Shown here: positions 48,984 through 56,861 of the stretch, one piece after another
How positions within the stretch are numbered: the stretch's first letter is position 1
Layout of the letters: every line of letters starts with the position of its first letter
DNA from: Sphingobacterium hungaricum
GTDB taxonomy: Bacteria > Bacteroidota > Bacteroidia > Sphingobacteriales > Sphingobacteriaceae
Assembly: GCF_015210005.1 (NCBI RefSeq)
Contig: NZ_MU158698.1
Location: 372,001-436,000, forward strand
Length of the DNA: 64,000 nucleotides
Direction: 5' to 3'
The notes under the pieces: generated by a model
Database searches by the model: none
Seen by the model: the letters and a program-made list of their open reading frames with translations, nothing else
Told to the model about the DNA's origin: nothing
Translations under genes and position numbers: made by a program

Positions 48984-50075
48984 CTATTTCATCAAGAATC
49001 CGCCGCCAAGCAAATCATTGCCTTCGTAGAACACTGCGGATTGTCCTGGAGCAATACCTTTCACATGATGTGGAAAATCTACACGCATAATATCGCCGTC
49101 TTGAACAATGGTCGACAATGCACCTGCGTCTTTGTAGCGGATTTTTGTAATCGCTTCCATCGGTTCGCTAATGCTTGCATATTTCACCAAGTTGATGTTC
49201 TTCACGAAAGCTTGCGATTTTTCCAACTCATGCTCCTCTCCTAACATGACCGAATTGCTTTCGGGCAATATTTGGATCACATACATAGGCTTGCCAAAAG
49301 CAACCCCCAAACCTTTACGTTGTCCGATCGTGAAATACGGATAACCGATATGCTGTCCAACGACCGTTCCATCTGCCAAAATAAAGTTACCCACGCCAAT
49401 CTCTTGGTCTAAGGTTGGTCTTTTATGTCTTAAGAATGAACGGTAATCATTATCTGGAACAAAACAGATCTCATAGCTTTCCGATTTATTCGCTAGTTCT
49501 TGCTGGCCCATTTGCATTGCCATTTCACGGATTTCCTTTTTCGTAAAGTTTCCTAACGGAAATTGCGTACGTGCTAGGTTTTCTTGTGAAACACCCCATA
49601 ACACATAGGACTGATCTTTATTTTCATCCAGACCTTTTGAAATCACATGGCGTCCGTTATCATGCAAACGGATATTTGCATAATGCCCTGTTGCGATAAA
49701 TTCACAATCCAGCTTATCCGCACGCTTCATTAAGGCTTCCCATTTGATATGCGTATTACATAAAACACAAGGGTTAGGTGTGCGTCCGGCAATGTATTCA
49801 TCCACAAAATTGTCGATTACAAAATCCCCAAATTCATCGCGGATATCGAGAATAAAATGCGGAAATCCATAGTTCACCGCCAATGAACGAGCGTCATTGA
49901 TGCTATCTAAACTACAGCAGCCCGTTTCTTTCGAAGAACCACCAGAAGAAGCATAATCCCAAGTTTTCATCGTAATACCAATCACTTCGTAGCCCTGTTC
50001 GTGCAACATCACTGCCGCAACCGAACTATCCACTCCGCCACTCATGGCCACTAAAACTCTTCCTCTTTTACTCAT
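48984..50075 (-). CDS. mnmA: tRNA-specific 2-thiouridylase
   Basis: MnmA thiolates U34 of tRNA-Lys, -Glu and -Gln using sulfur relayed by a persulfide. The 363-residue protein has the PP-loop 'MSGGVDSSVAA' (11-21) and the two working cysteines C106 in 'NPCVLCNTHIKW' and C204 in 'ESYEICFVPD'. 'YFTIGQRKGLGVAFGKPMYV' is the central domain and 'PGQSAVFYEGNDLLGGGFL' the C-terminal beta barrel. It may act on the tRNA-Lys at 27.7 kb. Confidence 0.96.
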   Translation of the reverse strand: MSKRGRVLVAMSGGVDSSVAAVMLHEQGYEVIGITMKTWDYASSGGSSKETGCCSLDSINDARSLAVNYGFPHFILDIRDEFGDFVIDNFVDEYIAGRTPNPCVLCNTHIKWEALMKRADKLDCEFIATGHYANIRLHDNGRHVISKGLDENKDQSYVLWGVSQENLARTQFPLGNFTKKEIREMAMQMGQQELANKSESYEICFVPDNDYRSFLRHKRPTLDQEIGVGNFILADGTVVGQHIGYPYFTIGQRKGLGVAFGKPMYVIQILPESNSVMLGEEHELEKSQAFVKNINLVKYASISEPMEAITKIRYKDAGALSTIVQDGDIMRVDFPHHVKGIAPGQSAVFYEGNDLLGGGFLMK

Positions 50076-50092
50076 ATCAATTTACTAAAGCG

Positions 50093-50100
50093 CAAAGATA
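50093..50100 (-). promoter_or_regulatory. -7 promoter element for mnmA
   Basis: TATCTTTG matches TAnnTTTG, 17 nt before the mnmA ATG. Confidence 0.5.
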
Positions 50101-50218
50101 CCCTTATTTGCAAAAATCTCTGTTTATTTGTTGTAAATTTATCTTAATCAAAATCAATACTTTGCTACCTAGAGGCAACTTTTTTAAATCAAAAGTTTTA
50201 GATATCGAAAAAAGAAAC

Positions 50219-50226
50219 TACATTTG
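50219..50226 (+). promoter_or_regulatory. -7 promoter element for the tRNA-Phe pair
   Basis: TACATTTG matches TAnnTTTG, 34 nt before the first tRNA-Phe. No clear -33 match was found. Confidence 0.5.
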
Positions 50227-50260
50227 CAACGCAACAAAGAAATAATGTTGTTTCAAATAA

Positions 50261-50333
50261 GGTGCCATAGCTCAGTAGGTAGAGCAAAGGACTGAAAATC
50301 CTTGTGTCGCTGGTTCGATCCCAGCTGGCACCA
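50261..50333 (+). tRNA. tRNA-Phe (anticodon GAA), copy 1
   Basis: A complete 73-nt cloverleaf: acceptor GGTGCCA/TGGCACC, D-arm GCTCAGTAGGTAGAGC, anticodon loop CTGAAAA (GAA reads UUU/UUC), T-arm GCTGGTTCGATCCCAGC. CCA is not encoded. Confidence 0.97.
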
Positions 50334-50368
50334 CAAATTTGAAATCTCATTAGGAAATTGTCTTGCAG

Positions 50369-50441
50369 GGTGCCATAGCTCAGTAGGTAGAGCAAAGGAC
50401 TGAAAATCCTTGTGTCGCTGGTTCGATCCCAGCTGGCACCA
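50369..50441 (+). tRNA. tRNA-Phe (anticodon GAA), copy 2
   Basis: Identical to copy 1 over all 73 nt and separated from it by 35 nt. The identity points to a recent tandem duplication or gene conversion. An accessory segment with an IS begins shortly after it. Confidence 0.97.
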
Positions 50442-50558
50442 CAAAATTCTCTTCAAATAGTATAATCCACAGATTTTATTTATTGTTAACGGAAACTTAA
50501 GGCAAGTAGGCTTTTCGGTTTGGTATTGTATTTAAATTTAACTTATTTATTTTTCCTA

Positions 50559-50566
50559 AACACTTA
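50559..50566. repeat. 8-bp target-site duplication, left (AACACTTA)
   Basis: AACACTTA directly flanks the left inverted repeat of the IS and is matched exactly by 51989-51996. Confidence 0.85.
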
Positions 50567-50589
50567 GGATCATAAACAAAACCTGTGGA

Positions 50590-51582
50590 CTAAGCAAATA
50601 ATTTAGTTAATCTAAATAGGAAAAAGTTGACATCCCTTACACCTCTAAATTGACTTCTGAAAGCCTTTATCTTAGCATTGAAAGATTCTGCTGAAGCATT
50701 TGTGCTTCTGTTATCGAAGTAGTTCAATATCTTTTTGTGGTGTATATTTATCGTTCTGGATACGGTATTGAAGGACTTGAACCCCGCCCGTTCGACCTTG
50801 TCTGCCCACTTCGCTAGCCTTGTAAATCCATATATCTTATCCACTGTTGTGTTGAATATCCAAGAGAGCTCCTGTGACAGGCGGTAAGCTTTTTCAATAT
50901 CTGGATAGCGCTCGAACAATATAACAGCTCTTTCTTTCTGTTCAACCGTCCATTTGTGCTCGCTTTTATAGAGCAGATATCGGCTCCTTGCCAGCAGCTG
51001 TTTGAGCGTATCGCTATTGGTAAGCATTTCTGGACAATAGCTTTCTTTCTTCTTCCGTGCTTGGTCGATAGCTTGATTTTCGTCATCTATAGCCTGCCAC
51101 CGATGTTTTATCCTGATTTCTTGAAGCGCTTCGCTAGCCAGCTGCTGCACATGGAACCTATCGATTACCTGAACTGCATTGGGAAAACAGCGCTTAGCGA
51201 TCAGGCCCATATTTCCAGCTAAGTCCAGGGTAATCTCCGTGACTTGTTTGCGGATCCGCAAAGGTATCTTTTGAAGCAAGGGAATAATATTGTCGGATTT
51301 AGTGCCGCTCAATATCGCTACGACGGTTCCCTTTTTGCCTCGTGCATGTTTATTGCTCAAGACTGTATAAAGTTCTCCATGGGAAAGGCAGGTTTCGTCA
51401 ATAGAAAGATGAGGGCTGATGTTCTCGGCAAAGATGAGCCCCTGCTTTGCATTATCTCGATGTTCCCAATCTTGAAAACCACTGAGCTTGTTCCGATAGT
51501 ATCTCCTTAGCTTGCTAGCGCTTATGCCATAAAATGAAGATATGCTCTGGATGCTATGTGCCTGGCTATCCGCTGATCTCTT
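50590..51582 (-). CDS. ISAon1-type transposase, catalytic (DDE) frame
   Basis: The open frame from 51582 codes about 330 residues. It begins with KRSADSQAHSIQSISSFYG, a helix-turn-helix-like segment, then the DDE domain with the first acid in 'LSIDETCLSHGELYTVL', the second in 'EITLDLAGNMGLIAKRCFPNAVQVIDRFHVQ', and a C-terminal Glu in 'RSTNASAESFNAKIKAFRSQFRGVRD'. There is no ATG/GTG near its beginning; it is probably joined to the upstream frame by a +1 shift at the T6A4 run (51581-51590). A TTG at 51360 would skip the first catalytic Asp and is rejected. Confidence 0.88.
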   Translation of the reverse strand, partial: KRSADSQAHSIQSISSFYGISASKLRRYYRNKLSGFQDWEHRDNAKQGLIFAENISPHLSIDETCLSHGELYTVLSNKHARGKKGTVVAILSGTKSDNIIPLLQKIPLRIRKQVTEITLDLAGNMGLIAKRCFPNAVQVIDRFHVQQLASEALQEIRIKHRWQAIDDENQAIDQARKKKESYCPEMLTNSDTLKQLLARSRYLLYKSEHKWTVEQKERAVILFERYPDIEKAYRLSQELSWIFNTTVDKIYGFTRLAKWADKVERAGFKSFNTVSRTINIHHKKILNYFDNRSTNASAESFNAKIKAFRSQFRGVRDVNFFLFRLTKLFA

Positions 51583-51919
51583 TTAAAAAAGCCGCGAAAT
51601 CCTGTGTGATGCGCGTTCCTTTGGCTACTAGCTCCCAGTTCCTATAAACTGCCTTATCTATATCCCGGTTAAGCCATCTACGGCGTTTGACGTGCAGATA
51701 TACCTGTGGGCCGCGTATTGGGAAATCTTGAAGGGTGATAGGGTCGAAAAAACCTTTGGAAACCAATTTTTGTCCTTGATATTCTTCGGGTGTGATGTTA
51801 AGCTCTTCCAGAAAGATGTCCAATCTCCTGTCATCTTTAGAATAATGGGTCATTTCGAAATAGTCGGAAACTCCTTCCGGAATAATTAAAGGCATTAAAG
51901 CTTTGAACGAATCGTGCAT
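51566..51919 (-). CDS. ISAon1-type transposase, N-terminal region frame
   Basis: This 117-residue frame matches the N-terminal region of ISAon1-type transposases ('LIIPEGVSDYFEMTHYSKDD', 'FFDPITLQDFPIRGPQVYLHVKRRRWLNRD', 'RITQDFAAFLKEISG'). It provides the DNA-binding start of the transposase and overlaps the DDE frame by 17 bp at a run of six T and four A, where slippage would fuse the two. Confidence 0.85.
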   Translation of the reverse strand: MHDSFKALMPLIIPEGVSDYFEMTHYSKDDRRLDIFLEELNITPEEYQGQKLVSKGFFDPITLQDFPIRGPQVYLHVKRRRWLNRDIDKAVYRNWELVAKGTRITQDFAAFLKEISG

Positions 51920-51988
51920 ACTTATAAAAGATCAAAGCACAAATATCTTATTATTTTTTTCCTACTCCACAACTTTTGAACATGACCC

Positions 51989-51996
51989 AACACTTA
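51989..51996. repeat. 8-bp target-site duplication, right (AACACTTA)
   Basis: Exact copy of 50559-50566, immediately next to the right inverted repeat. A further AACACTTAAT occurs at 52021, so the target word was already repeated here. Confidence 0.85.
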
Positions 51997-52500
51997 ATAT
52001 TTTATCACAATAAGATATTTAACACTTAATATCTGACACACCAACCCAACCAGTTTAATTAATAAGCTGATTGAATGGTAGTAAAACATTACTTTATTTA
52101 AACCGATTTGTATAAATACACTAGCCAATCTGCGAGGTAAGTAGGATATCATTTAATAGACATCGGACGCATGGTTCAACGATATATACAAAATAGACGA
52201 AGACTGTTTATCGTATTTTTGACAAAGGTATGGATGATTGGAACGTCATAAATAGTAACAGCATCGTAAGCTGAGCAATACTGTAAAAGAGATTGTTTTT
52301 TAGCTAGATATGATAATACTTAGTTAAAAGACAACTGATTTACAAAATCAAGGAATTACCCGAACAAGAAGTATTACAAACATCGTAGCTTAATAAATAC
52401 GGAAAACCGTTTTATTTATTACTTGGTTTGGCGTATATTCATTGCGGTAATTCCAAAATGGAATACGTTAAAATCTGCGATTATTAAAAATAGAACTTAA
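51997..52500. other. Gene-free stretch with possible decayed coding remnant
   Basis: About 500 bp between the IS and the DUF262 gene. No intact gene is seen. Near its end the plus strand reads, in the frame of 52335, a protein-like stretch with one internal TAG (LIYKIKELPEQEVLQTS, stop, LNKYGKPFYLLLGLAYIHCG) up to about 52485, which may be a degraded gene. The promoter of the DUF262 gene should also lie here; no TAnnTTTG match was found. Confidence 0.4.
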
Positions 52501-53559
52501 ATGAAAAATTTCGATAGTAGAACATATAGTATTAACGATTTTCTTGAATGGCATGATAAAAAGCAACTAGAGCTTTCTCCAAAATTTCAAAGAAAATCGG
52601 TTTGGACAGATGATGCACGTTCATTTTTAATGGATACAATTATTAGAGGGAAGCCTATTCCAAAAATATTTATAAGACAAACATTAAATATTGATACTAG
52701 ACAATCGATTAGAGAAGTTGTGGATGGTCAACAAAGATTGAGAACAATTCTTTCTTATCTCAATGATGGATTCGCAATAAGTAAGAACCATAATGAAGAA
52801 TTTGGAGGATATTATTTTAGCCAATTGAGTAGTATCGATTTAACAATTCAATCTCAAATACTTAATTATGAATTATCTGTTGACCTTCTGGTAAATTTAC
52901 CAGACAGAGAGATATTAGATATATTTAGTCGTTTAAATTCTTATGCGGTAATACTTAACGAACAAGAAAAAATTCACGCAAGTCATTTTAGCCAATTTAA
53001 AATTGTTGTGGACAAATTATCTCACAAGTACAACGAATTTTGGACTGAAAATAAGCTGCTAACAAATCAAAAAATTCTTCGAATGGAAGATACAACTTTA
53101 GTAGCAGATTTAGTTATTTCAATTCTAGATGGGATTCAATCAAAGAAGCAAATAAAGTCATATTATAACAAATATGAGAAAGATTTCCCTTTTATGATGA
53201 AAGATATAGAATCAAAATTTGACCAAACCATTTTATTAATTCAATCTATTTTTAATGAGGGATTAAAAAACACGGAGTTTAGACGTATACATCTTTTTTA
53301 TACATTATTTACGTCCTTTTATCATTTTCAATTTGGTTTAAAAGACTTCGATTTAGTTGCAGGCGACATTCATAATAAGAACTGCGAACGTATAAAAAAT
53401 GAATTGACTTCTTTGAATGAAATTTTCAACTTAAAAGTAATCAATAGCTTGCCAGCAAATGACATCCAATTTTTAGACGACAGTAGAAGAGCAACAACCG
53501 ACACTAAAGTTAGAAAGAGAAGAACAGAATATCTAACCAATAAAATAAACGCTATTTAA
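52501..53559 (+). CDS. DUF262 (GmrSD N-terminal/ParB-like) protein
   Basis: A 352-residue protein with the DUF262 domain in the first ~200 residues: 'TYSINDFLEWHDKKQLELSPKFQRKSVWTDDARSFLMDTIIRGKPIPKIFIR' and the hallmark D75-G-Q-Q-R79 followed by LRTIL. In GmrS/BrxU-type proteins this domain binds and hydrolyses NTP and regulates an attached nuclease. Here the HNH (DUF1524) half is absent; the C-terminal ~150 residues are helical and unassigned. The downstream HEPN gene starts directly after its stop codon, so the two proteins are made together. Confidence 0.9.
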   Translation: MKNFDSRTYSINDFLEWHDKKQLELSPKFQRKSVWTDDARSFLMDTIIRGKPIPKIFIRQTLNIDTRQSIREVVDGQQRLRTILSYLNDGFAISKNHNEEFGGYYFSQLSSIDLTIQSQILNYELSVDLLVNLPDREILDIFSRLNSYAVILNEQEKIHASHFSQFKIVVDKLSHKYNEFWTENKLLTNQKILRMEDTTLVADLVISILDGIQSKKQIKSYYNKYEKDFPFMMKDIESKFDQTILLIQSIFNEGLKNTEFRRIHLFYTLFTSFYHFQFGLKDFDLVAGDIHNKNCERIKNELTSLNEIFNLKVINSLPANDIQFLDDSRRATTDTKVRKRRTEYLTNKINAI

Positions 53560-54186
53560 ATGGGTTTAGTTCAAAATTTAACAGATTTTAGAGCATCAAT
53601 AACTGAACTAAATCAGCACATAAGTTTTGCTCATCAAAAATATTCCAGTGGTAGCTATAAACATCAATCTAAATTACGGGAATTTATAGCAGAATCTGCT
53701 TTTCTAAGAATTTATGTCGCATGGGAAACATTCGTCGAAAAATGCTTTATTGATTACCTCATCAACGAAGAGTCTATAAATCATAATCGACCAGCAAAAT
53801 GGGCAATGCCTATAGACGCTAAACACGCAAATGATATAATTATTGGTAATCAGAAACATATGGATTGGTCAAATCCTGAAACTGTAAGAAAAATAAGTAA
53901 AATTTTCTTTCATCAAGGATACGTTTTTGATTCATCCTTAAGTTCGATTAATAGCGATTTAATGGATATGAAAACTATACGAAATTCAGCTGCACATATA
54001 TCTTCATCTACTACTTCTAAACTAGATGGTGTTGCCTCAAGAATATTAGCAATTAGTGCGACTAACTATTCAGCCTATAGATTATTATTTTCTATTGACC
54101 CAAGGTCATTATCTTTAGCTAAAACTGTTTTAGAAAGATATTTAGATATTCTTGATGTTACAGCAGAACAAATTGCAAATGGCTAA
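53560..54186 (+). CDS. HEPN-domain putative ribonuclease (MAE_28990/MAE_18760-like)
   Basis: A 208-residue all-helical protein with the HEPN ribonuclease motif R-x4-H: R141-N-S-A-A-H146 in 'MKTIRNSAAHISSS'. The segment 'SAFLRIYVAWETFVEKCFIDYLINEES' (about 46-72) is the helix conserved in the MAE_28990/MAE_18760 (RiboL-PSP-HEPN) group. The start ATG follows the DUF262 stop with no gap (TAAATG). HEPN RNases act as toxins or effectors in abortive phage defence; here the DUF262 protein is the likely sensor or regulator. Target RNA is unknown. Confidence 0.85.
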   Translation: MGLVQNLTDFRASITELNQHISFAHQKYSSGSYKHQSKLREFIAESAFLRIYVAWETFVEKCFIDYLINEESINHNRPAKWAMPIDAKHANDIIIGNQKHMDWSNPETVRKISKIFFHQGYVFDSSLSSINSDLMDMKTIRNSAAHISSSTTSKLDGVASRILAISATNYSAYRLLFSIDPRSLSLAKTVLERYLDILDVTAEQIANG

Positions 54187-54461
54187 ATCATCTTCAAGAA
54201 AAAAATCATATTGATTACATTCGTACATTTATTCTTGCTCTTCACTCAATAGTGGGTAAAAAACTGATACAATTATATTAACCATTGATTTGTACCAGTT
54301 TAATTACTAGCTAAGGCGAAAATTTTATATCGAACATACACCCTCCAAGCTTTAGTGTTTTTACTTTCTACGAATCAAATGATCACAAAACCTCCATATC
54401 TAGCAATCAAACTTTCCCTCATCAAAAAACTTTCCCTACCTTCACCTACCAATTTATTTTT

Positions 54462-55052
54462 ATGAAATACCTAATCACCCTAATCCTTTGCGTAAGCTAT
54501 TGCCATTCCTTTAGCCAAAAGATGCAGGTTTATTGTCCGGAGGTTGTAGATACGCTGCTACGAAGCGAGCAATTTGCTGGCGAAAATATAACGGTTATCC
54601 TTACTGATGCACGGAAACTTCCAAAGAATACCCAAGCTGACTGTTCCGGCAATCAAGTATTAGGAGCGCTAGTTAAACAGCTTCGGAAAACCTATCCAAA
54701 GGCTACGCTGAACATAAAAAACAACTTAAATGCTCAACAGCCTATTTCAGGAAAATACATTAAAATCATGTTAGAAGCTTATCAATTTGGTATCGAAAAG
54801 GATTTTGCGGCTTCAATCAACCCCAAATACTACGCACCTGAATCTTTTAAAGATATTCCCGAAGACAGCTATACTGCAGGAACTATACTTGCATTTGAAA
54901 TCAAAACGGATGAAAAACCTTTCCACTTTGTCGCTTCCCAATTTCATCGCTTTGCGCTAGAAATAAACGAATCAACGAGCAAAAAAGCGCTGCGAGAATC
55001 CTTTACCAAAGCATTGAACGACTTCGTTCTGTTTATCGATAAAAATCAATAA
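54462..55052 (+). CDS. Secreted protein of unknown function
   Basis: A 196-residue protein with a signal peptide ending near 'SYCHSFSQKM'. The mature part has alternating strands and helices ('NITVILTDARKLPKNTQADCSGNQVLGALVKQLRKTYPKATLNIKNNL') with two cysteines that may form a disulfide. I do not recognise a family. It is a single gene ended by a strong terminator. Confidence 0.65.
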   Translation: MKYLITLILCVSYCHSFSQKMQVYCPEVVDTLLRSEQFAGENITVILTDARKLPKNTQADCSGNQVLGALVKQLRKTYPKATLNIKNNLNAQQPISGKYIKIMLEAYQFGIEKDFAASINPKYYAPESFKDIPEDSYTAGTILAFEIKTDEKPFHFVASQFHRFALEINESTSKKALRESFTKALNDFVLFIDKNQ

Positions 55053-55085
55053 GATTACATTAAGGTCATCAGATCTACAAAACAA

Positions 55086-55119
55086 AAAAACCTGATTAAA
55101 TCTAAATAATCAGGTTTTT
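55086..55119. terminator. Bidirectional terminator after the secreted protein gene
   Basis: A 13-bp stem (AAAAACCTGATTA, 55086-55098 with 55107-55119) with T tails on both strands sits between convergent genes. Confidence 0.85.
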
Positions 55120-55143
55120 ATATCTCTTAGAAGCCTTCCGCTC

Positions 55144-55260
55144 CTATAAATAGCCCAGTAAATAATAGATAATAATAAACACAATAATAGTTCCGAAACA
55201 TCCGAAACCCATTTTCTTGGCTCCCCAACCTGCTATTAATACCTTAAAAAACTTATTCAT
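55144..55260 (-). CDS. Small membrane protein with GWGAKK motif (38 aa)
   Basis: From ATG 55260 the frame encodes 38 residues: a basic start MNKFFKVLIAGWGAKKMGFG, then one hydrophobic helix (about 21-36) ending LLGYL. The longer frame to 55353 reads into the end of the upstream exonuclease gene and is rejected. The G-W-G-A-K-K motif followed by a small transmembrane helix is, from memory, a pattern repeated in other Bacteroidota genomes. Function unknown. Confidence 0.62.
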   Translation of the reverse strand: MNKFFKVLIAGWGAKKMGFGCFGTIIVFIIIYYLLGYL

Positions 55261-55321
55261 GGCTTTTCTTTTCTTATTGATGTAAACTAACAACATCAAA
55301 TCAATGAAATTGTTTTCTTTG

Positions 55322-56272
55322 CTAACGAAGTTCCTTGACCGCGATCGATCCACTTAAATAATCCTTGAGATGACGCCCATCGCCATGGATAGTCCATATT
55401 TCCTGAGGACGAACCTGCTCAATAAAAGACAGCAAATCATCCCAATCGACATGGTCCGAAATCAGCAGTTCAATTCCATTCTGATGCTGCAGGCGTTTCC
55501 ATCCCGATGCAAAAGCACGTATCACATTCTTCGCGCGCATGTAACTTGAAAAAGTAAACGGCGGCACCAAATAAATCTTATTTTGGTCAGGCACTTTCAT
55601 GGCTTGCCGATTATAAGGCAGGTAGGTCAATTGCTGAAAACCCTCCCGATCATAGATGCGATGAAAAGGCAGAATGCCATGATGCACCAGCACTTCTTTA
55701 TCTGGGCAATGCGCATTGATCAATGCGGTCAGGCGCTGGGCTTTGCCCAATGTATAACAGCCTAAAAGAATATTGATTTGGGTGGTATTTAGCTTTTTGA
55801 TTTCTTCGACCGGATCTGGATGTTTGGTCTCGGGATTTGCAAATGTGGTTTCCGTTATCAATACATCCGCCTGTTCGATTTCAATCGGTTCGCAGGTGCT
55901 GTCTTCCTGCATCTTAAAATCGCCGGTATACAGGTATTTTACGCCCTGATAAATCATCATGATTTGGGCGGAGCCCAAAATATGACCGGCAGGAATAAAA
56001 TACAGATCGACCTCCTTAAGCTTAAAATGTTCTGAAAAACCATACACACGGTAAGACTCCTTTCGTTGCCGTGTATATCGGGTTTGCATAAACACAGACG
56101 TTGCTGCCGTCGTATAGATTAAGCGGTGACCTGGCCGCGCATGATCGGCGTGAGCATGCGACACCACCGCAGTTTCCACAGGTTCCAATGGATCTAAGTA
56201 GAAATCACCATAGCGGCAATAGTACCCTTTATTTTGCTGGACCAGAAAATCAGGCAATGGATTAAGATTCAT
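55322..56272 (-). CDS. Ligase-associated-type MBL-fold DNA exonuclease
   Basis: A 316-residue metallo-beta-lactamase/beta-CASP-like protein. The metal motif H39-A-H41-A-D43-H44, 'IPAGHILGSAQIMMIYQG' and 'YTGDFKMQEDSTCEPIEIEQADVLITETTFANPE' match the ligase-associated DNA exonuclease family, which processes DNA ends. No ATP-dependent ligase gene is adjacent here, unlike the usual arrangement. It overlaps the end of coaE by 11 bp. Confidence 0.87.
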   Translation of the reverse strand: MNLNPLPDFLVQQNKGYYCRYGDFYLDPLEPVETAVVSHAHADHARPGHRLIYTTAATSVFMQTRYTRQRKESYRVYGFSEHFKLKEVDLYFIPAGHILGSAQIMMIYQGVKYLYTGDFKMQEDSTCEPIEIEQADVLITETTFANPETKHPDPVEEIKKLNTTQINILLGCYTLGKAQRLTALINAHCPDKEVLVHHGILPFHRIYDREGFQQLTYLPYNRQAMKVPDQNKIYLVPPFTFSSYMRAKNVIRAFASGWKRLQHQNGIELLISDHVDWDDLLSFIEQVRPQEIWTIHGDGRHLKDYLSGSIAVKELR

Positions 56273-56861
56273 TCGCCTCCTCTAAAAATAGCTGATGCAG
56301 CTCGTAAACCTGAGCGATCAGCGACGCTTTTCCGTCATTTAGCAGGATAAAATCAGCCAACGCCTGTTTGTCCGCATCAGTCATCTGCTTGCTGATTCGA
56401 TCTTTCACTTGTTCTTCCGTGGCCCCGTCACGTTCCATCACCCGTTGGATTCGGATGGCTTCGGGAGCGGTGACCAGAATAATTTTGTCCAATGCTTTAT
56501 AAGAACCGCTTTCAAACAATAGAGCAGCTTCTTTAATCGAATACGGATAAGTCTGCGCTTCTGCCCAGTCTTTTCCGTGCTGAATAACAATCGGATGAAC
56601 GATGGAATTGAGCTTCTTTAATTCAGTTTCGTTATTAAACACTTGATCAGCCAAAAACTTGCGGTTGACTTGTCCGTCTGCGAGGTAGGTTTCCTTGCCG
56701 AAGGCAGCTATCAAAGCTTCCTTCAGTTCCGGATTGCTGACCATCAGCGATTTCGCTTCGCTGTCTGCATCATATACCGGCACTCCCAAGGTTTTGAACA
56801 GCTTGCAAACCAAACTCTTGCCTGCTCCTATCCCACCCGTTATTCCTATTTTTAAGCTCAT
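56262..56861 (-). CDS. coaE: Dephospho-CoA kinase
   Basis: CoaE phosphorylates dephospho-CoA in the last step of CoA synthesis. The 199-residue protein has the P-loop 'GITGGIGAGKS' at 6-16, 'VYDADSEAKSLM' and 'HPIV', and 'ERDGATEEQVKDRISKQMTD' in the lid region. It starts 1 bp after the YbbR-like gene ends and overlaps the exonuclease gene, so the three form an operon. Confidence 0.95.
   Translation of the reverse strand: MSLKIGITGGIGAGKSLVCKLFKTLGVPVYDADSEAKSLMVSNPELKEALIAAFGKETYLADGQVNRKFLADQVFNNETELKKLNSIVHPIVIQHGKDWAEAQTYPYSIKEAALLFESGSYKALDKIILVTAPEAIRIQRVMERDGATEEQVKDRISKQMTDADKQALADFILLNDGKASLIAQVYELHQLFLEEANES

Larger units (their letters stand above)
50567..51988 (-). mobile_element. 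Complete ISAon1-type (ISL3-like) insertion sequence, 1422 bp
   Basis: The element carries two overlapping transposase frames on the minus strand. Its ends are imperfect inverted repeats starting with GG: left GGATCATAAACAAAACCTGT (50567 inward) and right GGGTCATGTTCAAAAGTTGT (from 51988 inward), with TGTGGA-TA-G conserved just inside. Both ends are flanked by the exact 8-bp duplication AACACTTA, the size expected for ISL3-like elements. The intact ends and duplication show a recent insertion. Confidence 0.9.

Noticed and set aside
50198..50456. Minus-strand open frames of 65-67 codons over the tRNA-Phe pair
   Set aside because: They are antisense to two intact tRNA genes; their repeated peptide simply reflects the duplicated tRNA.
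51358..51360. TTG at 51360 as the start of the IS transposase
   Set aside because: It lies after the first catalytic Asp and the helix-turn-helix part, so the protein would be inactive; the frame is open upstream to 51582.
55261..55353. N-terminal extension of the 38-residue membrane protein
   Set aside because: It would run into the 3' end of the exonuclease gene and adds a charged, unstructured stretch; ATG 55260 gives a compact membrane protein.
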